Assembly (NCBI GenBank): GCA_014383605.1
Contig: JACNHM010000493.1
Span: forward strand, 1-6,264
From: Chloroflexota bacterium
GTDB taxonomy: Bacteria > Chloroflexota > Anaerolineae > UBA3071
DNA length: 6,264 nucleotides
Direction of reading: 5' to 3'
Below are positions 1 to 6,264 of this stretch, in pieces (positions within the stretch are counted from its first letter, which is position 1; each line of letters opens with the position of its first letter). Under the pieces are notes generated by a model, which was not told the origin of the DNA, made no database searches, and was given only the letters and a program-made list of their open reading frames with translations. A program made the position numbers and the translations under genes.

Positions 1-65
1 GACTGCCAAGTCCGGCAGAAAGGCGGTGGACTTGGCAGTCCACCGCGAGCTTTTTGGATCTACTG
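1..65. repeat. Palindromic dispersed repeat, copy 1 (downstream of hisB)
   Basis: This segment has two overlapping perfect inverted repeats: 13 bp (1-13 with 28-40) and 9 bp (23-31 with 38-46), so two alternative hairpins are possible. It aligns without gaps over 65 positions to 3954-4018 inside hisG, with about 47 identities by eye; both ends are best conserved, including the final GATCTACTG. The centre resembles the palindrome near 6024-6051 (GGCGGYGGACT...GTCCRCCG.GAGC layout). It lies 18 bases beyond the hisB stop, so it could also form a hairpin in the his mRNA, but no U-tract marks it as a terminator. It may extend left of base 1. Confidence 0.75.
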
Positions 66-83
66 AATCTGTAAATCAGCAAG

Positions 84-683
84 TCACAGGAGGCCTTTGG
101 TCGAGGGGATGGTATCGCGGCGGGGGTCAAGGCGGCTGGCGGCGTCCAGCGCCCGGCCCAGGGCTTTGAACAGCGCCTCGGCCTTGTGATGGTCGTTGCG
201 CCCGTAGAGCACCTGGGCATGCAGGCTCATCCGCCCGTGGATCGCCAGCGTCTCCAGGAAGTGGATGATCAGGTCGCTGCTCACCGCTCCCAGGCGCGCT
301 GTGACGAAGTCGGCCTCCACAACGGCGTAGGGCCGCCCGCTCAGGTCCACGACGACGCGGGCCAGCGCTTCGTCCATGGGCACGTAGGCGTGGGCCATGC
401 GGGCGATGCCGCGCCGGTCGCCCAGCGCCCGGTCCAGCGCCTGCCCCAGGGCGATGGCCACGTCCTCGACGGTGTGGTGCTCGTCCACCTGCAGGTCGCC
501 TTTGGCTCGTACCTGCAGATCAAACAGGCCGTGGGCGGCGAACTGGGCCAGCATGTGGTCGAGGAATCCCAGGCCGGTGTCCACCTGGAAGCGCCCCTGG
601 CCGTCCAGCGCCAGCGTCACCTGGACCTCGGTCTCCTTCGTCCTGCGAGTTGCTTGTGCTTCCCGCTTGCTCTCGTGCATCAT
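84..683 (-). CDS. hisB: Imidazoleglycerol-phosphate dehydratase HisB
   Basis: HisB converts imidazole-glycerol phosphate to imidazole-acetol phosphate, the substrate of HisC, in the cytoplasm. The 199-residue product has the length of the monofunctional enzyme, with no N-terminal phosphatase domain. Family motifs are present in order: GFLDHML at 39-45, HG at 51-52, DEHHTVEDV at 67-75, HF at 141-142, [14 protein letters not shown] at 161-174 and the C-terminal STKGLL. The histidines and glutamates expected to bind the two catalytic manganese ions are all there. Two ATG codons stand side by side (683 and 680); a purine stretch AAGGGGGAA directly precedes them, so either could be used. The gene follows hisC after a 129-base gap holding a dispersed repeat, unlike the overlapping junctions upstream, so its expression may depend more on its own ribosome-binding site. 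It ends normally and looks intact. Confidence 0.97.
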   Translation of the reverse strand: MMHESKREAQATRRTKETEVQVTLALDGQGRFQVDTGLGFLDHMLAQFAAHGLFDLQVRAKGDLQVDEHHTVEDVAIALGQALDRALGDRRGIARMAHAYVPMDEALARVVVDLSGRPYAVVEADFVTARLGAVSSDLIIHFLETLAIHGRMSLHAQVLYGRNDHHKAEALFKALGRALDAASRLDPRRDTIPSTKGLL

Positions 684-718
684 TTCCCCCTTGCCTCAGA
701 CGAATGACGAAGCAATCC

Positions 719-775
719 ATTGCGGAATGCGGAGTGTTCGATCATCGCTGGGTTATCACGAGGCGTGCTCGCCCC
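719..775 (+). repeat. Dispersed repeat A with short heptamer run (hisC-hisB gap)
   Basis: Two heptamers of the type RATGCGG (719-732) lead into a 42-bp block, 734-775, that matches 5819-5860 at 37 of 42 positions without gaps (GTGTTCGATC...GGGTTATCA...GAGGCGT..GCCCC). The block fills most of the 129-base interval between hisC and hisB. ACGAATG/ACGAAG-type heptamers flank it in opposite orientation (about 700-713 plus strand, 798-815 minus strand), so the whole unit may span about 700-815 and include the hisC stop codon. No protein is apparent. Confidence 0.7.
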
Positions 776-812
776 GCTTCGTGCGGCCCAGACCCGCATT
801 CGTCCTTCGTCG

Positions 813-3354
<2,542 letters not shown>

Positions 3355-3362
<8 letters not shown>

Positions 3363-4158
3363 TGCTTCCCCGCTCCTTGTTTCCTCTGCTCCCTTGCCCC
3401 TCTGCTCCCCTGCCCCCTTGCTCCTCATCTCCCATGCTCAGCTCAATGGCCGCCAGCAGGTGGCGGATCTCGGCCAGCCGCAGGCGGTGGGCGACGCGGT
3501 TGACGATCACCGTGGCCTGGCATGTCATGATCTCCGCCAGCTCCACCAGGCCGTTCTCCCGCAGCGTGCGACCCGTTTGCACCACGTCCACCAGCAGGTC
3601 GGCCAGGCCGACGCGAGGGGCCAACTCGATGGAGCCGGTGAGGGGGATGATCTCGGCGGAGATGCCCCGCTGCAGGAAGTAGGCCCGCGCCAGGCGGGGA
3701 TACTTGGTGGCCACGCGCACGCTGCTGACCAGCCGGAAGTCGCGACCCTGCTGGTGGGGCGCTCCGGCCAGCACCAGCCGGCAGTGGCCGAAGTCGAGCT
3801 GCAGCGGCTCGTACACGTCGCGGCCGCTCTCGCGCAGGATGTCCAGGCCGGCGATACCCAGGTCAGCCGCGCCGTACTCGACGTAAACAGGCACATCGGC
3901 AGCTTTGGCCAGCAGGAAGCGCAGATTCAGTGGCCCACTGCCTGCTCCCGCTGGACTGTCAAGTCCGGCGGAAGGACAGCGGACGGGCCCGCCGGCGGCG
4001 CGCTTTCCTGATCTACTGGGGTCGGCTTCCGGCTCGTCGGCCAGCAGTTGGCGGGAGTTGTTGTTGCCGACCGCGCAGTCGTAGCCCAAGCGCTGGAAGA
4101 GGGCCACGCTGGGTTCCAGCAGGCGGCCTTTGGGCAGAGCTACGGTCAGTCGTTCCAC
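3355..4158 (-). CDS. hisG: ATP phosphoribosyltransferase catalytic subunit HisG (short form) with in-frame insertion
   Basis: HisG joins ATP and PRPP in the first, feedback-controlled step of histidine synthesis. This is the short form that needs HisZ, encoded just upstream. I start it at GTG 4158 (VERLTVALPKG), 13 bases inside the hisZ end and 8 bases after GAGGAG; an upstream start at 4227 would add unrelated residues. From 4158 it has 267 residues: ALPKGRLL at 7-14, VATKYP at 149-154, GSIELAPRVGLAD at 175-187 and the PRPP loop DVVQTGRTLRENG at 191-203. Two additions are foreign to the family. Residues about 46-74 interrupt what would read ADEPEA-GPLNLRFLLAK and derive largely from a palindromic repeat. 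Residues about 242-267 are a Gly/Glu-rich tail from an octamer array. Removing both leaves about 212 residues, the normal short-HisG size. Whether the inserted loop is tolerated in the enzyme is not known, but the frame is intact. Confidence 0.94.
3365..3436. repeat. Octamer array at the hisG/hisD junction
   Basis: Nine contiguous units of an 8-bp motif run without a gap: CTTCCCCG, CTCCTTGT, TTCCTCTG, CTCCCTTG, CCCCTCTG, CTCCCCTG, CCCCCTTG, CTCCTCAT, CTCCCATG. They total 72 bp, exactly 24 codons. On the coding strand the array is purine-rich and encodes the HisG tail with an eight-residue period (EEQGGRGA, EGQGSRGN). It ends three bases upstream of the hisD ATG at 3362, so its GGAG-containing units are the only candidates for the hisD Shine-Dalgarno site. 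Confidence 0.92.
3954..4018. repeat. Palindromic dispersed repeat, copy 2, inside hisG
   Basis: This 65-bp segment aligns gaplessly with 1-65 (about 47 of 65 identical by eye; the first 20 positions match at 18 and the last nine, GATCTACTG, match fully). It lies in frame within hisG and accounts for about 22 of the 29 extra residues. The remainder of the insert, 3937-3953, contains the odd palindrome CAGTGGCCCACTG (3929-3941). The perfect inverted repeat of copy 1 has decayed here, apart from a local CGGGCCCG palindrome, which fits an old insertion evolving as coding sequence. No convincing target-site duplication was seen. Confidence 0.8.
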
Positions 4159-5408
4159 GTCCTCATCTCCTCTGTCAACTGGGCGGCAGTGAGTGCTCGT
4201 TCGCCCTTCTCGTCGCTCAGAAGCCACGTACGGCCATCGCCCTGACAGCGCAGGACATAGCGTGCTCCCTGACGGTGGGCGTGGGCCAGCAAGTCTGCCC
4301 CCTGGCGGCCCAGCACGTCCATCTCCATGCGGTACTCTTCCTGGCGCAAGCGTTGGACCAGAGCCAGGCAGGCGGGATGGTCGCAGCCGTGCACCACCAG
4401 GTGAGGAGCCAGCGAAGGAGCGGTTTGAGCCTGTTGCGCCTGCGCCAGCAGCACCCGCTCGATCCCCAAACCGAAGCCGACGGCGGCCAGGGGCCGCCCG
4501 AACTGGCCGATGAGCTCGTCGTAGCGCCCGCCGCTGAGGAGCGGCCAGCCCAGACCGGGGGCCACGCCGCGGAAGGTGATGCCGGTGTAGTAGTCCATGC
4601 CGCGCACCTCGCCCAGGTCGAGGATGATGCGGTCAGCCACGCCGTAGGCCTCCAGCAGCCGGTAGACCTGGGCCAGGGAGTCGGCGGCCTCCGCCACTGC
4701 GCCGCCGAAGGTTTGCGCTTGCTGCAAGATCTCCGGGCCGCCGATCAGGTCGGGCAGGCTGGCGAGTAGCGCCCGTTGTTGGCCGGTCACGCGGGCTCTG
4801 TCCAGCGCCTTGGCCAGGCGGGCGGCATTGCGCTGGTCGGTGGCCTGGCGGATGCGGGCCAGGTCGTCCGGCGGGAGATCGGCGGTCAGCGCCCGAAAGA
4901 GGGCCATCTGACCCAGGTTGATCTGGAAGTCGCTCAGTTCCAGCGCTTCCAGGGCGGCCACGGCCAGGGCCACCACCTCGGCGTCGGCGGCGGGGGTGCT
5001 GGCCCCGATGAGCTCCACGCCGCACTGGGTGAACTCCCGCTGGCGGCCGACCTGGGGCTCTTCGTGGCGGAAGACGCTGCCGACGTAGCAGCAGCGCAGG
5101 GGCAGCGGCTGTTCGAACAGCTTGGTGGCGGCCATGCGGGCTACCTGGGTGGTGAAATCGGCGCGCAGCGCCAGCGTGTGCCCTTGGCGGTCGAAGAAGC
5201 GGTACATGGCCTGACGCAGGTCGGCGCCGGCGCCCACGGTGAGATTGTCGTCGTACTCGAAGGTGGGCGGTATCAACTCGTGATAGGCCCAGTGTGAGAA
5301 GAGGTCGCGCAGCGTGGCCTCGGCGCGGCGCCGGTGGGCTGCTTCGCCCTGGAAGAGGTCCTGCACGCCGTGAGGGAGATGCCCTCGCAGGGAGTGTGGG
5401 TCGGTCAC
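4146..5408 (-). CDS. hisZ: ATP phosphoribosyltransferase regulatory subunit HisZ
   Basis: HisZ is a paralogue of the histidyl-tRNA synthetase catalytic core that has lost aminoacylation; with short HisG it forms the hetero-oligomeric enzyme and mediates histidine feedback. The 420-residue product shows class II features: LRADFTTQVAR at 81-91, motif 2 FRHEEPQVGRQREFTQCG at 113-130, RGMDYYTGITFRG at 269-281, SGGRYDELIGQFG at 292-304 and motif 3 GFGLGIERVL at 311-320. Residues about 336-420 form a C-terminal region that resembles a remnant of the synthetase anticodon-binding domain (LVVHGCDHPACLALVQRLRQ). The start is GTG 5408, six bases after a perfect AGGAGG (5415-5420). A true HisRS is unlikely because the gene heads a his operon directly before short HisG and RGMDYYTG departs from the synthetase consensus. 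Its mRNA begins with the attenuator-like leader upstream; its stop lies inside the hisG start region. Confidence 0.94.
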   Translation of the reverse strand: MTDPHSLRGHLPHGVQDLFQGEAAHRRRAEATLRDLFSHWAYHELIPPTFEYDDNLTVGAGADLRQAMYRFFDRQGHTLALRADFTTQVARMAATKLFEQPLPLRCCYVGSVFRHEEPQVGRQREFTQCGVELIGASTPAADAEVVALAVAALEALELSDFQINLGQMALFRALTADLPPDDLARIRQATDQRNAARLAKALDRARVTGQQRALLASLPDLIGGPEILQQAQTFGGAVAEAADSLAQVYRLLEAYGVADRIILDLGEVRGMDYYTGITFRGVAPGLGWPLLSGGRYDELIGQFGRPLAAVGFGLGIERVLLAQAQQAQTAPSLAPHLVVHGCDHPACLALVQRLRQEEYRMEMDVLGRQGADLLAHAHRQGARYVLRCQGDGRTWLLSDEKGERALTAAQLTEEMRTWND

Positions 5409-5414
5409 TGATGT

Positions 5415-5420
5415 CCTCCT
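5415..5420 (-). promoter_or_regulatory. Ribosome-binding site of hisZ
   Basis: The minus strand reads AGGAGG followed by six bases and then GTG at 5408. This decides the GTG start of hisZ. The site sits five bases beyond the U-tract of the leader terminator, so translation of hisZ is possible only on transcripts that read through. Confidence 0.85.
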
Positions 5421-5424
5421 AACG

Positions 5425-5452
5425 AAAAAAGACCGGTCGGTTGACCAGTCTT
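5425..5452 (-). terminator. Intrinsic terminator (attenuator) ahead of hisZ
   Basis: On the minus strand AAGACTGGT (5452-5444), loop CAACCG and ACCGGTCTT (5437-5429) form a nine-pair stem with one U-G pair, and the stem runs into six U residues. It lies directly before the hisZ ribosome-binding site and about 300 bases after the predicted promoter, the position expected of an attenuator. Its 5' arm and loop contain TGGTCAA (5447-5441), which is complementary to TTGACCA (5516-5510) in the preceding structure. That gives a possible competing pairing. Confidence 0.88.
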
Positions 5453-5454
5453 GG

Positions 5455-5508
5455 AGGATGAGGCCCGGCAGCAGGTTGCGCCCCCGATGGCGCGTTGGGC
5501 CTCATCCT
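5455..5508 (-). promoter_or_regulatory. Leader hairpin with a 12-bp perfect stem
   Basis: AGGATGAGGCCC (minus 5508-5497) pairs perfectly with GGGCCTCATCCT (5466-5455); the 30-base loop holds a smaller GCGCC/GGCGC hairpin. The 10-mer GGAGGATGAG (plus strand) occurs at 5453-5462 and again at 5627-5636 inside the leader-peptide gene. The arm at 5508-5501 can therefore pair with either copy. These are the mutually exclusive pairings expected of an attenuator leader. Confidence 0.75.
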
Positions 5509-5510
5509 AT

Positions 5511-5597
5511 GGTCAATGCGGTTCAGATAAGGGTTCTGAGGCAGTTGTACTGCCGTCGTCGGGAGTGCAACTCCCTCTTAACTAAACCGTATTGACC
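5511..5597. repeat. Cloverleaf-like 87-bp palindrome in the his leader
   Basis: The ends GGTCAATGCGGTT (5511-5523) and AACCGTATTGACC (5585-5597) are 13-bp inverted repeats with one mismatch. Two perfect hairpins, each with a six-pair stem and three-base loop, lie inside at 5540-5554 and 5561-5575. The unit is bounded by CTAT on both sides (5507-5510 and 5598-5601), within a longer 9-bp direct repeat CCTATGGTC (5506-5514, 5597-5605). It begins immediately after the leader-peptide stop. It may be part of the attenuator, or a small inserted element with a 4-bp target duplication; the sequence supports both readings. It is not a tRNA: there is no T-arm consensus and no seven-base anticodon loop. 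Confidence 0.7.
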
Positions 5598-5708
5598 CTA
5601 TGGTCTGTGGTGATGGATGGACAGCCGGAGGATGAGCGCGTCCGCCTGGGCCCGCAGCATCGGGCCAGCAGTCAGGGGTGTTTTCTTCACAGAAAGGCGG
5701 CTGGACAT
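5598..5708 (-). CDS. His operon leader peptide (attenuation peptide, HHH near C-terminus)
   Basis: A 36-codon frame starts at ATG 5708, eight bases after AGGAG (5717-5721), and stops at TAG 5600-5598. Its C-terminus is SIHHHRP: three consecutive His codons CAT-CAC-CAC at 5615-5607, followed by Arg, Pro and stop. It begins about 24 bases into the predicted transcript and is followed by stable hairpins and an intrinsic terminator before hisZ. This is the layout of the enterobacterial hisL leader, where ribosome stalling at His codons reports a shortage of charged tRNA-His. The rest of the peptide (MSSRLSVKKTPL...) is not recognisable, as is usual for leader peptides. It is longer than enterobacterial HisL, and three His codons rather than seven would imply weaker sensing. 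The control function is inferred from arrangement; no other identity suggests itself. Confidence 0.78.
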   Translation of the reverse strand: MSSRLSVKKTPLTAGPMLRAQADALILRLSIHHHRP

Positions 5709-5739
5709 CGTCTTAGCTCCTGCTCTCGCGTTGGTGGGG

Positions 5740-5768
5740 ATGATAGCATGAAACGGTGAAACTGTCAA
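5740..5768 (-). promoter_or_regulatory. Sigma-70-type promoter of the his operon
   Basis: The minus strand carries TTGACA (5768-5763), a spacer of exactly 17 bases, and TATCAT (5745-5740). This is a full consensus -35 and a 5-of-6 -10 box. Transcription would start near 5733-5732, about 24 bases before the leader-peptide ATG. No other equally good pair was seen between here and hisZ. Repeat B begins 16 bases upstream of the -35 box. Confidence 0.85.
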
Positions 5769-5784
5769 ACGCCCTTCAGCGCGG

Positions 5785-5860
5785 TTCGGATTGCGGATTG
5801 CGGAATGAGGAATGAGGAGTGTTCGATCGTCGCCGGGTTATCAAGAGGCGTCCTTGCCCC
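5785..5860 (+). repeat. Dispersed repeat B with heptamer array
   Basis: Five heptamers run from 5785 to 5819 (TTCGGAT, TGCGGAT, TGCGGAA, TGAGGAA, TGAGGAG) and lead into a 42-bp block, 5819-5860, that matches 734-775 at 37 of 42 positions. The same combination of a heptamer run followed by the GTGTTCGATC block occurs in the hisC-hisB gap. This supports a mobile or recombining unit rather than chance. It lies just upstream of the his promoter. Confidence 0.75.
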
Positions 5861-5879
5861 TACGGGCTACCTGTCAGCG

Positions 5880-5927
5880 GAACAGCGGAAGAAGCGGAAA
5901 GTGAAGATTCCGGGCTTTCCGCTGTTC
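5880..5927. repeat. Inverted repeat with short tandem units
   Basis: GAACAGCGGAA (5880-5890) and TTCCGCTGTTC (5917-5927) form an 11-bp perfect stem. The left side repeats AGCGGAA three times (from 5876), and AGCGGAAAG (5893-5901) can pair instead with CTTTCCGCT. No U-tract follows on either strand, so a terminator is not indicated. Confidence 0.5.
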
Positions 5928-5970
5928 GGTGGTCACCCTCTTTCGTGTTGATGTCAATTCATCTTTCATT

Positions 5971-6051
5971 GGCTCGCGCTGGACCTTAGTCCAGCGCCAT
6001 GGGGGCCGTTAGAAGGCCATGCAGGCGGCGGACTAAGGTCCGCCGTGAGCC
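5971..6051. repeat. Large palindromic element with hairpin-within-arm structure
   Basis: The left arm (5971-5998) and right arm (6024-6051) are reverse complements at 23 of 28 positions. Each arm also folds on itself: GCTGGAC-CTTA-GTCCAGC on the left and GGCGGAC-TAAG-GTCCGCC on the right. A degenerate third arm, CGCTGCACTAAGATCCGCC with trailing GAGCG, lies at 6078-6103. The central GGACT...GTCCRCCG.GAGC pattern recalls copy 1 at 1-65, suggesting related palindromic families scattered around this operon. Confidence 0.7.
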
Positions 6052-6114
6052 AAGAAACCCGGAACGCATTTACGCCACGCTGCACTAAGATCCGCCACGA
6101 GCGGGAAAAGTGGC

Positions 6115-6264
6115 ATGAATCTGCGCCACGCGGACGATGCAACTGGTGAAGCCTTCATCGCGGATGCGGCACTCTATGGCCGGCACGCCCGGCAAGTTTT
6201 CGCTGTTCACAGCAACCTGGGGCCGGCGGCCAGACCAGGTTATGCGGCAACTCAGAACTACTCC
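6115..6264 (+). other. Possible start of a gene running off the right edge (uncertain)
   Basis: A plus-strand frame opens at ATG 6115 (MNLRHADDATGEAFIADAA...) and stays open for 50 codons to the window end. It has only a weak purine stretch, GGGAAAAG, before it. The opposite strand is also open from 6264 down to a TAG at 6087-6085 (59 codons, no start visible), and another plus frame opens at ATG 6176. I cannot tell which of these, if any, is coding. No family is recognisable. The rest of 5769-6114 holds only the repeats listed and no gene that I can see. Confidence 0.25.

Noticed and set aside
62..71. ACTGAATCTG shared between the end of repeat copy 1 and the minus strand of hisG next to the insert (about 3924-3933)
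   Set aside because: In hisG these bases encode the conserved LNL stretch, so the match is probably chance rather than an element end.
3363..3428. Upstream ATG of hisD at 3428
   Set aside because: It would add 22 residues made only of the octamer array. ATG 3362 gives the expected HisD start, although the longer form cannot be fully excluded.
4159..4227. Longer HisG start at 4227
   Set aside because: The extra 23 residues overlap hisZ deeply and do not resemble HisG. GTG 4158 has GAGGAG at good spacing and gives the family N-terminus.
5511..5597. tRNA gene, suggested by a 7-bp end stem and a cloverleaf-like fold
   Set aside because: There is no GGTTCRANTCC T-arm, the internal loops have three bases rather than seven, and neither strand gives a plausible D-arm and anticodon arm in order.
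5425..5732. T-box riboswitch upstream of hisZ
   Set aside because: No AGGGTGGNACCGCG-like T-box sequence or specifier-loop layout is seen. A His-codon leader peptide explains the terminator better.
5880..5927. Terminator of a gene to the right
   Set aside because: The 11-bp stem has a long loop and no U-tract on either strand.

Overview
The window is the promoter-proximal part of a histidine biosynthesis operon, transcribed right to left on the minus strand. In transcription order it reads: promoter (about 5768-5740), a 36-residue leader peptide with three consecutive His codons (5708-5598), a long structured leader ending in an intrinsic terminator (5597-5425), hisZ, hisG, a fused hisD-hisC gene, and hisB. 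The order hisZ-G-D-C-B is the usual first half of a compact his operon. hisH, hisA, hisF and hisI/E would be expected next, to the left of base 1, but they are not in the window. The genes are tightly packed: hisZ/hisG overlap by 13 bases, hisG/hisD overlap by 8, and hisD and hisC share one frame. The exception is a 129-base gap before hisB.

The DNA is GC-rich. The short HisG with a separate HisZ, the HisD variant GAGGLFV, and the abundance of tandem octamer/heptamer arrays and small palindromic repeats suggest a member of the Chloroflexota (Anaerolineae-like). This is judged from resemblance, not from a search.

How the genes work together: HisZ-HisG condenses ATP with PRPP (step 1). HisB dehydrates imidazoleglycerol phosphate, the HisC part transaminates imidazole-acetol phosphate, and the HisD part oxidises histidinol to histidine (last steps). 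The His-rich leader peptide followed by a terminator suggests that the whole operon is controlled by histidine-sensing transcription attenuation.

The most unusual aspect is how short repeats have entered the operon without breaking it. (i) A palindromic element of about 65 bp sits in frame inside hisG, adding about 29 residues, and a gapless relative lies downstream of hisB. (ii) An octamer array (nine exact 8-bp units, 72 bp) encodes a new HisG tail and supplies the ribosome-binding region of hisD. (iii) A second, composite octamer array replaces the hisD stop and hisC start, fusing the two enzymes through a low-complexity linker of about 43 residues. (iv) An 87-bp cloverleaf-like palindrome bounded by short direct repeats lies in the leader between the leader-peptide stop and the terminator. 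(v) A 42-bp repeat with heptamer arrays occurs both between hisC and hisB and just upstream of the promoter.

The right-hand 500 bases (5769-6264) are intergenic and repeat-rich, with only weak open frames running off the right edge.
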